From Phanerochaete sordida (taxonomy: Eukaryota; Basidiomycota; Agaricomycetes; Polyporales; Phanerochaetaceae), in NCBI GenBank assembly GCA_019973155.2, contig BPQB01000012.1, positions 310,001 through 374,000 on the forward strand: a DNA stretch of 64,000 nt. Reading direction: 5' to 3'. The position numbers and the translations under genes are program-made. Positions 45,362 to 56,516 of the stretch are shown here, piece after piece. Within the stretch, counting starts at the first letter, position 1; each line of letters begins with the position of its first letter. A model generated the notes under the pieces. The model was not told the origin of the DNA, searched no databases, and was given only the letters and a program-made list of their open reading frames with translations.

Positions 45362-47179
45362 CTAGTCCAAATCATCTATCGACTCACGCTTCGGCTCCTC
45401 CGCAGCAGGCTTCGCCCGCGCGCGGCCGCTGAGGCACGGCCCGCAGCCCGAGCACCGGCGCGCGTCGTGCGGCACGACGCACAGCGTGAAGCCGTTCACG
45501 AAGTTCGGCAGGCGCATGCACGGCAGCGCGCGCTGGCCGGGGCGGTGGAATGGGTTCGGCGCGATCGCGTGCGTGCGCGCGGGGTCGTGCCCGAGCACAA
45601 CCGGGATCTGCGTGGCGGTCAGCGCGCGGGCTCGGAAGGGCTGCGTGGAAGCGCGACGCACGGTGTGGCGCACGGCCCACTCGAGCGATTGCTCGAGGTA
45701 CTCCGTCACCGCAAACGGGATGCGCACGCCGTGCGCGACGTGGAGCACCTCCTGCCACGCGGTGTACGTCCCGAGGCCCGCGTCGAGCGCGAGCAGCGCG
45801 TCCGGGTACAGCTCGGGCGCGGTGTGCTGCAGCGCCTGCATCCCGCGGTGCGTCCACAGCGCGTTCGCGGTGTGCAGAAGCACCGTGAGCGTGCCTGATC
45901 CGAGCGCGCGCGGCGCGGCGTACTCGAAGATCGGGCTGCCGTTGACGAGTGTGCGCTGGAGCGGCGAGCCGGGCACGGTCTGGGCGCGCGCCGCGGCGTC
46001 AGTCAGGGTCTTGATGCCGTGGCCGAAGAGGACAAGAGTGATATCGTGGTACGGAAGGAGCAGCGCGAGCTCCGCGAAGCTGCCGTGATGTGAGCGTATG
46101 AACAAATGGCAGGTAGATAGGGCAGCGTACATTGGCAGGTAGTTCAGCTCGACCTCGACGCCGAGCAGGTGGACGCACATCGACACGCGGTTATTCGGCA
46201 GGCCCGAGGTGGGCGTCGTGAGTTCGAGCACGCCGGTCAGCATGTGGTACACGCTGAGCGGGTAGGTCATCAACAGTGCCGCCGGCGACGCCTTCGGGAG
46301 CTTGCGCCACTCGTGCCACGAGTCCCAGTCACTGACTCCCCGTGCGTACGAAGCGACCATCTGCGGGCGGCGCGCCTCGGGCATACGGGCGAGGTCCCGG
46401 AAGGGAACGAACTCCGGCGCAAGCTTCCAGCCCTCTTCGTCCGACAGGTGGCGGTCGTGGAGAAACAGGTCTGCGCCGTCGACGTGCGCCAGCTCCTGCC
46501 GCAGCACGTCGAGGCCCCGGGGCAGCTTCTTCCGCGGGTGCATGACGGCGCGCGTCTCGCGCTGGCGGTGCGGGGCCACGCCGCCGCAGTGGCTCCAGAA
46601 GCCCGTTCCGGTGCCGCCGAGGACGTCAAAGCGCGCCCGCGCGATGTCGAAGTTGAACATGCCGTCGAGCTCGAGCCGGCCCCAGGGAAACGACACGGTC
46701 TCCGCTTGGAAGGCGGGAAGACGTTCCATGTGTCTCTGGCAATGCGGTCAGAATGACGCTCTGCCTCGGCTCGCGCTGAAACGCACTTTGTAGTCGCCAC
46801 AGAGATCCCTGTGTGTCGGCTGACCGGGGCCCCAGGGCGTCGTCCAGTCCTTCCGGCTGCACTGCGCTGTGCTGTGAGATGCTGCAGGCCGCGGTAAACA
46901 CCGCACCACGTACCGCCTTGCTGCAGTATATGATAGCTTTGCAAGCCGAGCATTTCATTGGTTTCGCGGGGGTAAATATCATGTCTCCGCAGCGCAAGCA
47001 CGTCGGCACGACGCCTAGAACGGCATATAGAGCACCAGATGAGCGCAATACTGCAAGTGTAGATGGAGCCTACCGAACGCAAATCCGTCGATGGGCAGGC
47101 CGGCCTTCTGCGCTGCATTGAGCTCCCTCGCCAGGCGCCTCGTGGAATCCTGCACGGCCTCAGGGGTCGTCAAGCTCAT
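45362..47179 (-). CDS. MYND zinc finger protein, Mss51-like
   Basis: Exons on the minus strand, 47074-47179, 46914-47014, 46787-46861, 46131-46735 and 45362-46079, give 534 residues. A complete MYND finger is seen: Cys41, Cys44, Cys57, Cys60, Cys66, Cys70, His86 and Cys90, the last ligands only after correct splicing of introns 2 and 3. The large C-terminal part (HLLGVEVELNYLP, ITLVLFGHG, HTANALW) resembles the domain that follows MYND in Mss51-type fungal proteins. Yeast Mss51 controls mitochondrial COX1 translation, but many basidiomycete paralogs have no known role. Intron 4 (46080-46130) is 51 nt and in frame; it is proposed because it has good splice sites and restores the sequence LNYLPIFAELALLLP. 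A second Cys cluster lies near the C-terminus (CSGCGPC). Confidence 0.8.
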
Positions 47180-47609
47180 CGCGCGGGTGAGAGAAGGGGC
47201 GCAGAGGGGGAGGAAGAAAGGAAGGAGCACGCAGGACGGGTTAGGGGCTCGCTTTTATCTGTAGAATGCACGCCTCGTGGTGATTTGATGCGTTCTTTGT
47301 TGCCTGCTTGGCCGTTACTTACGGTGAGACCTGGCGTGCTGCGTGCTCGGCCCAGCCTCGGAAATCCGCGGCATGCATGTACAATCGCTGTAGACTGTAG
47401 AGGCGGCCGCAACCTCGTCATAGCCCACATAAATACAGCAACGATAAGCAGTTCCGGTGAAGCAACCAAATACACATACAAAGGATATTAGGACGAAGTC
47501 GCTCCACAGGGGTGTTGGCAAACGTCCAAAGGCCAGCCAAGGCAACTTTTGGAGGCGGCAGAGATACACTCGCAGCATTAATGGAGCCCGACAAGCTGCC
47601 CTCGCGTCC
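47180..47609. other. Intergenic region upstream of the MYND gene
   Basis: Promoter side of the MYND gene and 3' flank of member I. Nothing else was seen. Confidence 0.4.
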
Positions 47610-48893
47610 CTACACCACGCCTCGACTGACGTGCTCGTACGCCGGCGGCCCAACCCCGCACGCACACTCGCTCCTCACAATCCCAGCGGCCAGCTCTACG
47701 CGCTCGTCGCCCCTTGCGCACATCATCGCATCCGCGATGGGCGTGCCCACGGCCGTCGAGCCGGTCTCCGCCCACGACACGACGGGCGGTCCCTGGCGCG
47801 CGTCCTTGAGCGGCTTGAACTCGGACAGGCGGTACTGCGATTGGATCTCGCCGGCAGCGCTGTCCTCGAACGGCACGGCCGCCGTGAGCTCCCGCGCAGC
47901 CCGGCGGCGACGGCGTACGCGGCAGACGAGGGTCGCGAGCGCAAGGATGATGAATGCTGCTGCGATTGAGATGCAGATCGCTGCGATTTGTGGTGCTCCG
48001 AGGCCACCGTGTTGGGAAGTGTCGTGAGAGGCGGAGGTGGGGACAGGTTCTACGAATGTGGATGTAGAAATGAAAGTTGTTGCTGATGGAGGGCTTAGTG
48101 AAGATACTTGGGTAGACGACATTACATCAGTCAAGCGACTAGCTTCTAGAGCGCGGTGGCATACCCGTCGTAGTAGTTGAGATTGAGCTTGTGAGCTGGA
48201 AACCGCTACTGTCACCTCTGGCTGTGCGCGTCAGTTGATATCCGATGCATGAACGACAAACGCACTGGGTATACACGATATAGTCCAGCACGGCCAGGCT
48301 TGCCGGTCCGCCGTGGCGTCCATTCTGGACAGTCAAATTATGGGCAGTGTTCGGGAGGCCCTCGACGGAAAATAGCATTTTGTCGTAAACATAAGCCCCC
48401 TGCGGGCCCGTCGGGGTGTACTCGTAGTCTCCCGCATTTGTCCCGTCGACGTAGAACACGAGATCCGCCCCGCCAAACGGCGCTGCCGTCGACTGCACCT
48501 GGACGCCGTACACATAGACAGCTGATCCTACACAATCCGTATGGTCAGCTGGGAACCTAGGTCGTACACTGTAGCACACGCACCAGTGAAGGGCAGGGTC
48601 GCGTTCTGCGGCGTCGCGTGCGCCGGGTTCGTCGCGTCCGTCGGGTCGTACACCGCCTCGTGCCAGGTGCCATCGCGCACCTGTGCGGGATCGACGTGCG
48701 CGATGCAGAGTATGCAGGACTGCCCCGCGCGCCCGACGAGCCAGTCGGCCGTGAAGGAGACGCCGGTCGTCGTCAGTGTTGTGGGGTCCTGGTCGTCGAC
48801 TGTGATGTTGAGAAGCGCGCTGGAAACGAGGGTGAGGTGTTGAAGGAGTGTGGTCGCTGTAAGGAGACAGGCAGTAAGGAGCGTGGGGCGCAT
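47610..48893 (-). CDS. Type I membrane protein, family member I
   Basis: Exons 48584-48893, 48266-48527, 48165-48217 and 47610-48082 on the minus strand give 365 residues. Signal peptide from MRPTLLTACLLTATTLL, then NITVDDQDP, CILC, GTWHEAVYD, QNATLPFTG, AVYVYG, FYVDGTNAG and LDYIVYT. Membrane helix about 240-262, then RVRRRRR. The tail ends with PPAY at 354-357. Intron 3 is taken as 48083-48164 (82 nt, longer than the rest) because its donor falls at the same coding position and phase as in D and E; the acceptor choice is the least certain part. It lies apart from the 14-32 kb cluster. Confidence 0.8.
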
Positions 48894-50372
48894 GGCGGCG
48901 ACGGCGAGGGAGAACGCGGAGGGGCGGGAGGGAGAGATGTAGCAGGGATGCGGTGCGGAGCTGCGATATTAATCGAGTTGGTATTACCTGAGATGCGCTC
49001 CTACAGATGCCAACGGGGAATGGTTATGAGCACATGGCTGAACATGCGATACTAGGAAATCGCACACCAGATACTGACGAAGGTGCTGCTTTACATCTTC
49101 CGCGTCAAAGATGCTCAGGACGCAATCACCGATAACATCCAGGTTGGCAAGTCGTCTTGTACTTCGGGTCTAGCATCTCTGCTCGGGATGTACCACATCC
49201 TCGGAGGCTAGTATCTGTCTAAGGACACGCTGCTAGGGCTGCACCCCGTTTTGTGCCTAGATTTTCGGAAGCCTGTATATGACCGTGTTAGATGATACAT
49301 CATACGTGTCGTAGAGGCCAATAACACACCTATCACCTACTTACGCAACGCTGAGATCCTTGTCTGATCATATTTTCCCCAGCGCGCGGCAGGGTGCCCG
49401 TCCTCCTGTTCTAGGGCGAGCCAAGAGCGAACCAAGACGCAAGTGTGCGAGCGAACACAGGAATGCAATCGCAGACGCTATTGCTCCTGCGCACAATGAG
49501 GACACCAAGACCCCCAATAATGATGTATTTTCTGTAATTCGGTGAGCATGGCGTACGCGGTTCACATTGAAGTGACGGGGGAAGTTCAAAAGTACTCCCA
49601 GGCGCCAATGTGTATGCAGGCTAACGATTACGTCAGCCATGCATCACAATGCCTGGCTTACCACTACTTACTCCGCATTCAACCACTTTACTTACCGGGG
49701 TAACACTTCCTTGAAAGCTCTCGAGTAAGGCCCATGTTAGAGTTAGTTTGACCTGTTCATCATCTCGTCCTGGCTGGACACAGAATGCGAACAGCATCGC
49801 CGGCTGCTGGCCAGAAATGCAGGCATTACCACCATCCTAATCGTGCTGGGAACACTCGCTAGACATGACTGGATGGCGAATAGCCCCTGAAGTTGAGCGG
49901 GGCGAAATGTCTGCACACCTTCCTCGTCTTTGCACTCGATGAGGAGCCCCCACGGGCTGGCCTGCGCTTGACGAAGAGCGTCCATAGTCCCTGCACGATG
50001 TGAGTATTTCGTGCTCTTGTCCGTCCCAGAGTCGCTGACAGACCACTGACAGAGCTTCGTCAAACGCCTCGGGCTTTGTCAGCGCGGTCCCAAGCGGTTT
50101 GCAGGCGGGCGCGCGACGCGCCCGCGTCGACGCTACGACATTGCGGCCCGTACGTATTCTTCTTGGGCTGCGTCACCGGCGGGCTGAAGTAACCTCTCCT
50201 TCCTATAGGAGATATACGGCGACTGTGTGGTAATGGCAGCGTCGGGCAGCCACCTGAGGGTCGGCGCGCACCTGTCGCGCACCGACCCTGGGGTCAGTCA
50301 TTGCTGAGCGACGCGCGCAGGGCGCGCACGAAGCAGCTGGCTGCAGCCATGGCAGAATCCGCGAAAACTCGG
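48894..50372. other. Intergenic region with gene relics
   Basis: About 1.5 kb between divergent genes. On the plus strand 49078-49210 reads like protein (LLYIFRVKDAQDAITDN and LASLLGMYHIL) and ends in a stop. On the minus strand about 49830-50105 has protein-like stretches in two frames (TALTKPEAFDEALSVV; SPWGLLIECKDEEG). Both look like remains of unidentified genes. Confidence 0.35.
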
Positions 50373-50379
50373 TATAAGA
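50373..50379 (+). promoter_or_regulatory. TATA-like element of the enoyl reductase gene
   Basis: TATAAGA about 75 nt upstream of the start codon at 50450. Position fits. Confidence 0.35.
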
Positions 50380-50449
50380 GGCGTGGCTGCACTGTCACCA
50401 TCCCAGAACACCACAGCCCCACTACCTGCCAACCGGACAATCGAGCGAC

Positions 50450-51768
50450 ATGTCGACAGTAGTCCCAGCCACCATGAAGGCTCTCATCCTCCAACCTGAC
50501 AGGACCGCAAAGGTGGAGTCCATTCCCGTGCCCGAGATCGACGACGACGAGGTGCTCGTCAAGGTCGTCGCGGTCGCGCTCAACCCAGTCGACTGGATTC
50601 GTACGCCACCTCCCCTCACTCCCGCGCACAATCACTCACCGCGCGCACAGAAATCAAGCTCTTCGGTGCCGCTGGCACGATCTGCGGGAGTGATTGGTCC
50701 GGCGTCGTAGTGCAGACAGGGCGGAGCGTTACCTCGCGCATCGTCGGCGACCACGTCGCGGGCTACGCGCAGGGCGCCAACTACACGGACCGTGGCGCGT
50801 TCGCAGAGTACCTCAAGACCGGCGCAGACCTCTGCTGGGCCGCCCCCGCAGGCACGGTCACGCACGAGCAAGCCGCGGCCATGGGCTGCGGCCTGTGGAC
50901 TGCTGCTCAGGTGCTCTTCCATCCCGATCGCCTGGGCCTCGTCGAGGTCCCAGACAAGGTTGACCATGAGGAGTGGCTGTTCATCAATGGTGGAAGCGGC
51001 GAGTAGTGTTCTGTGCCTTCTCAGGTGCTGTCAAAATGCTCATGAGAGGTGTTTAGGCTCTGTCGGCCTCTACGCCATTCAGCTCGCGCACCTCGTAGGC
51101 TACAAGATCGTGACGACTGCTTCGCCGAGGAATCACGATCTCTGCAAGTCGCTCGGGGCCGACGTCGTGGTAGACGTACGTCATGTCCTCATCTATGAAC
51201 CTACCGCATGCTCACCTTTGCTTAGTACAAAGCTCCCGACGCCATCGCGCAAATCAAAGCCGCCACGAACGACACCATCCGTGTCGCGCTCGACGCCATC
51301 TCCGAGCCGGACACGCAGCTCTTCAGCGTGCAGGTCTTCGGGCCGCGCGGCGGCACGCTCGGCACGCTCCTCGTCGCGACGGCCGCCGCAGCGAGCGCCC
51401 GCGCGGACGTCACTGTGCGGCACACGCTCATCCACACCGCACTCGGCCGTGAGTTCGTGCTCGGCGAGGCCGTGCAGGGCAAGATGCTCACCGCGGCAGA
51501 CCGCGAGATCACGACGCGCTTCTTCAGCAGCCTGCCCGAGCGGGACGGCGTGTTCGTCGGCGCGCACCGCTTCCCTGCGAGCGCGTCCGACCGCGCGCAC
51601 ATGGTGCAGTTCCTCGCGAAGACACCCGCCCTCGTCGTCAAAGGGCTGATCAAGCCGAACCCGACGCTGCGTCTTGAGGGCGGACTCGAAGAGATTCACG
51701 TCGGGCTGAAGTACATGGAGGAGGGGAAGCAGAGCGGGCAGAAGATCGTGTACCGCATCGCGGACTAA
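50450..51768 (+). CDS. Medium-chain reductase, TOXD-like enoyl reductase
   Basis: Four exons, 50450-50600, 50651-50998, 51057-51175 and 51226-51768, give 386 residues. The protein fits the MDR superfamily without structural zinc: MKALILQPD start, VALNPVDWI, a GroES-like barrel with GSDWSGVV, the Rossmann motif GGSGSVG at 164-170, then LGADVVVDYK and a C-terminal GLKYMEEGKQSGQKIVY. Fungal members (TOXD, trans-enoyl reductases) reduce double bonds with NADPH in secondary metabolism, but many stand alone, as here with no polyketide synthase in the window. Intron 2 (50999-51056) must begin with GC to keep GGSGSVG; the only GT alternative deletes part of this cofactor loop. The start is the first ATG after the TATA-like site; an internal Met nine codons on is also possible. 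Confidence 0.87.
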
Positions 51769-52416
51769 GCTTTTTAGGCCGTGTACTATGTAAGCCCGGA
51801 AAGAATACTGGACCGATTTCTTTGTTATTTCTCGTCTTGTATCCCACTTTACACCTGGCGCTCTCGTGGATATGACCATCGACAATGGTGAGGACGTGCA
51901 CATTCGACATACATGCGATCCTGCTTCATCGCAAACTCCTCCTAGCTCTCTAGTATACTCCTGTAGAAATTTCATCTGCCCCACGATACTTTCCCCCGTC
52001 GTGTCCTAAGGCAGCGGTGCCTCAGTGAATAAGAACGGCTGCGGGCGCATGTCCTGCGATATCCCGCTACTCTCCGCGCCGATGCTTCTCATCTCCAGTC
52101 TCAGCGTTGGAGGCCGTGCAGCGATGGGTCCAGAACGTTGCATGGTATGTAGGGCATCGGCGCGGCGACCGGCACCGAAAGCAACGGCGTGTCGATACTT
52201 TTCAACGTCGGTCCTGCGGCGAGAGCGACGCGCTGCTGCCCAAGTCATCACAATACTGTGGCGCCATATCTATTCGCATGTTACGCACGCGTTGAACCCT
52301 GTGTCTAGGGCTTGCGAATTGCATACATGTATAGCTTTGTCTTTGCACAGGCCGGAAAGCCCTGGCGCGCAACAGGATATTGGGCAATATCTGAACGAGA
52401 AGGCACCAGCACCGTA
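51769..52416. other. Convergent region between enoyl reductase and monooxygenase 2
   Basis: 3' flanks of both genes. Open frames on both strands overlap each other and have no support. Nothing else was seen. Confidence 0.4.
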
Positions 52417-54734
52417 TCACGCCCCATACCGCTCGCCGTACACCCCCTCGAGCTTCGCCTTGATCTCTATGAACACAGCATAAGCTCTGATCGCCTGGGG
52501 CGAGACGGCCGACTCACGCAGCGCGACATGCTTCGAGAACCACCTGACCCACGCCAGGTTCCCGAGGACGGGCCATACGTCGGGTAGCGCAGGCGCGAGA
52601 TCGCGGTACACGCCGCGTACCTCGCCCGTTGCGTCGTCGAAGCCCCAAATGGGCGGGATCTGCTTGAGCGCGAGGCTCCCGCCGAGAAGGTCGCGGAGGA
52701 GAAGACGCGCGTCGTCGTGTCTGCCGGGACTGTATGAGGATGAGAGTTGAATGTGGAGAAGCAGGACGAACCCAGTAGCCACGACGATGACATCCGCAGC
52801 GAGCTCGGTGCCGTCGCTGAAGCGCGCGCCGGTGCAGGTCAGACGCTCCACGTCGACGCCCGACTTGATCTTGATCTTGCCGTCGATGATCTGTTGGCAT
52901 GCGCCGCGGTCTGTACAATATCTTCAGCGAAATCAAATGATGCAGGTGCTCGCGACGGACCGAGATAATGCCCACTACCACGGAGCAAGTGGGAAAATGG
53001 GCCTTCGTCTTCTTCACCCAGCGAGGTTCGGTAGCCCGCCCTGTGGAGACCTTCGAGCATTTCTTTGTGGTTTCGTCAGACGCGACACGAGTCAAGAAGA
53101 GTGTAGGTTGAGCAGTACCGATCGCCTTCTCTGATCATCGCCGCGGTTCGTTTCGCGAGATGCTTCGCTAGGTGCACAGGCAGCGCGAATTTCGTGTGGT
53201 CGATGTCTTCCGTGGGCTCGCTCTCCCATTCTGCAGAGGACGTCACTCGCAACATGCCTGGGTCGATCGACATGACGAAAGTACGCGAACGCTGGTGCAT
53301 CGTCACGTCTGGGATGTCCGGCATTCAGACAGGCGCTAAGATAGAATGGGCAGAAGACACACCGATGCCGAGGTCTGCGCAGTCTGACGCGGCGTCGTGA
53401 GCTGAGCCATGCGTCAAATCTGCTTTCCACGATTTCGGAGAAGGTCGTACCAGACGAGCACGCCCCAATTACGACGACCTTCTTCCCCACGTATGGCTCA
53501 GCGGAAGAAAAGTCTGTCGAATGTATGACCTGACCTATGAAGTCATCCTAGTCGATCGGAGCTATATGAATATGTTCAACACATTGAGCGATGACAACGT
53601 ACCTGTCCTGGGAGCGAAACGCGCTTGAATGGCCAGCCAGCGGCCACGACGACGTGCTTCACTGAGAGTAAATTCTGCACGCCATTGGGGCTTTGTAAGA
53701 CGACGTCCCATTTCTGTGTATCGCTGTTTCGATGTAGGGACGTTGCTGAGGTCGCTGTCTGAACGCTGATGTCAAGGGCATCGGCATAAAACTCCAACCA
53801 GCTTGCGAACTTCACCGACGTCGGCACCACCCTTGTCCAGCATGCAAAAATTGACGCACCTTATGCGCAGGAGTGAAGACAGGCCAGGTTGACGGGAAGC
53901 TGCGTTCAGATATGAGCACTCGAGAGCGAACTGCGGCGATGTGAAACTGACGGGAGGTATGGCATATGGTTTTGCCCTAAAGACCGCGGTCAGCAAGGCA
54001 CAGGTGAGAGGTGCAGCGTACGCACATATCGGCCCATGCAAGCACAGCTTCTCGTGCCTCTTCCTCCACCTGTCGCCCACCCGCTCGTCCGCCTCCACGA
54101 CCAGGTTCGGTACCCCAAGCGCGTTCAGCCGCGCTGCGACCGCCAGCCCGCTCTGTCCTCCGCCGATGATGAGCACGTCGGGGCTCCTGCTGTACACTGC
54201 GCCGACGGGACACCTGCCATGGTTGGGTCTGAAGTCGCGGTGCGGCCCTAGGCACTCGGGGAAGTCCTTAACGCCCTCGAGGTTCGTGTACACCGCGACC
54301 GCACGCCAGGTCCTGTCCGCGCAGTACACGAGACGCGCCTCCCCGCGCCCTTGAGCAACGTCGGTCTTGAACGAGAATGCGGCGACGATCCAGCAGAGGG
54401 CCGGATATGGCGTCTGGTAGGTCGCCTTGAGGAGCTCGATGCCGCCGAAGCGTGTCACAGCGAGGCGGTCGTGCAGGAAGTGAGAGATGGCGGCGCGGCC
54501 GTGGAAGGTGCGGATGTCCCAGGTCAGGGCAAAGAGATCGCGCCACCACGGATCTGTGTAGAGTGCCTCGTGAATGAGTCTCTCTGTGTCTCCAGCCACG
54601 GCGCACGCCGTGAAGAGGCCGATCCACGCGCGAGCAGCGTCTTCCGCAGCGACGGGCTCGGGCGGTGAAGCTCCCACAATGTCGAACGTCGGAAGCTGAG
54701 ATGATAAGGTCGGAGTGGAAGGCATGAAAGACAT
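52417..54734 (-). CDS. FAD/NADPH flavin monooxygenase 2 with NTF2-like N-terminus
   Basis: Exons 54026-54734, 53952-53976, 53860-53899, 53603-53809, 53451-53547, 53363-53401, 53126-53307 (start 53308), 53062 to 52961, 52772-52910, 52518-52720, 52417-52466; about 597 residues. NTF2-like region with WWRDLFALTWDIRTFHG, FAD motif GGGQSG, fingerprint FIGQVIHSTDF, second dinucleotide motif VVVIGACSS and VATG near the end. Close paralog of the gene at 61012. One junction is irregular: the donor used in the paralog (GT at 53118) meets an acceptor (AAAG at 53063) in the wrong phase. The frame is kept only with a GC donor at 53125; if that is not used the gene is frameshifted and dead. Substrate unknown. 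Confidence 0.8.
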
Positions 54735-56516
54735 TGGGCGAACCAGGTAGCACCTTCACAAAGAACGGCCGAGCGCAATAACTGCGCGGAAAGCGTATGC
54801 TGCAAGAAGATGACATCGCTCCAGAGGGGGAGATCGCCAGTAGTACGGTGCTAGCGCATACATACATGATGTACTGGAGAGATGAAGCAGTGTCAACGCC
54901 TGGAGTCGAGTACGTCTGGGCTAGATGTTGCAACCAACGAGTCGTTAAGCGGGATCATAGTCGCGCCTGCCATCTGAGATAGCTAGAAGCCGAGGGCATC
55001 CAGCGAGGGACGTTTGAAGCATAGATTCGTGAACTTAAGGAATTCATGCGTGGTACAGATTCGTGGATGGAAGCTGCCTGTGTGGTCAGCGAGGTCGTCG
55101 TGGTCACGGTCGAGGATAAGCTGCAGAAATCTGGGCCGTGTGTCGGAACTATGACGAGGGTAATACATTACGTAAGCCCACGGTAGCTTTCGATGCTTAC
55201 TGGAGACTCCCATAGTAAGCTCTCCCGCTTACCCAGTAAGCATTTGCTTCTAAGCATTACTTGCGCGTTGCTTATGACGCGTCATTTGCTCGAGTCACGG
55301 GTTCGCGTTCGGCCTCAGCTTGCCTCGTACCACGAAGGTCAAATGCAAGGCTTTTCACATTATCGCCCAGCCAAGTGTTCCCTGAACATAGAAGCTGTCG
55401 CTGCGCTTCGTGGTGTCGCTGCGCTTGAGCAAGTCAAGCAGGGCTATGCCGAAGGTGATGCAGGCTCAACGCTGCACACATTCAGCACGGGATTATTGCC
55501 TGCCGCTACACGCGACTCGTCACCAGTACGTCTTTCACGACGTTGGGATACGATTTGCTGTGTGGAAAAAGCCTGATTTTATGTCTGAAGGTAGGTTGGG
55601 CTCATGCACCATGTGTACCCGTGCGATCCTAGTGTATCGCATCGCCCGCGCCGTCACGAGCACAAATGCCAGCTCTTACGCGGAGTTCTGCCCGCTCCGG
55701 AAGAACGATGCGGAGGTCGGTGCTCTGTATGATAGGCCATGTAGAGAACTGGTGCCCAGGCCTTTTTATCATCGGCGGTCGCGAGGTACGTCGAACAGTG
55801 GTGGCTGCAGGAGTGGCGTTTACAGCGTTTCCAATGCTACAGCAGTTAGACGAGGAGAGAGCTAGCCCGACGCCTGTCGATAAGTCGATATTGCGCTGTG
55901 CGTGTATGGTTTTCATCTTCGCAATTTTTTCACCGACTGCGGTGCGGCAAGCCATTCGTGTCCAAGCGGACCCGGATGAGGCACCTTACAAAGGCGGCTA
56001 CGAGCCAACATCGCACTTCGCACAGGCTACAATATGTCACACGCTGATGCCCGAAGCTCCATCGCAGCCAGACGCAGCCATTCTGCCGCGTCGCCATCCG
56101 ACCGAGCGCCACCATGACGGTAGCTCCCGCCTGGTACCTGTCTGGAGGTCTATCTTTGCAAGCGCATCTCGCATCATGTAGTTCGATATCCGTATCCGCA
56201 AAGGAGTTGGCGGCCTTTTCATGTCGGCAAGGGAAGGGATACGAGAACAAGACATGATGGGGCTCTCGAGCATGCTCGTTAAAGTCATTGATATGACAGC
56301 CGCGGAGAGCGTGTTGCCAGGAACCAGGTGGGCCTTGAGGTATACTATCACGGCTACTTGACAGCCGGCGCTGTTCATTTCCGCTAATCAAAGTTTGAGT
56401 TCCCTTTCGACGAAGTACTCCTGCTGAGTACTTGAACCACCCTCGCAGGTCGTGTCCCTGCTTTCCCCTTCGTCGCCCCGAGCCTACATTCCTGCTCTTC
56501 CGCAACCGCTTCTGCG
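54735..56516. other. Divergent spacer between monooxygenase 2 and member J
   Basis: About 1.8 kb with the dispersed repeat at 55157-55336. The stretch 55890-56160 is related to 59110-59330 upstream of member K, so it belongs to the duplicated module. A plus-strand frame at 55666-56181 (171 codons) is open, but the matching region before K is not, so it is unlikely to be a gene. Confidence 0.5.
55157..55336 (+). repeat. Dispersed GTAAGC-type repeat, copy 2
   Basis: Starts with TAATACATTACGTAAGC, then CTTACT-GG-GACTCCCATAGTAAGC, CGCTTACCCAGTAAGC, CTTATGACGCGT and GTCACGGGTTCGCGTTCGG. These blocks recur in the same order at 58596-58790 and 63731-63925 and in part at 30937-31060. The GTTCG near the end resembles a Pol III B box, so a tRNA-derived SINE is possible. 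No inverted terminal repeat was found. Confidence 0.65.

Noticed and set aside
45486..46756. Several plus-strand frames opposite the MYND gene
   Set aside because: Arg/Ala/Cys-rich shadows of a GC-rich minus-strand gene with a clear MYND finger.
48147..48165. A 19-nt intron in member I (GTATGCC to CTCTAG)
   Set aside because: Too short to be spliced; the 82-nt choice fits family exon structure.
55666..56181. Plus-strand frame of 171 codons upstream of member J
   Set aside because: The related segment upstream of member K is not open in this frame, so there is no sign of selection for coding.
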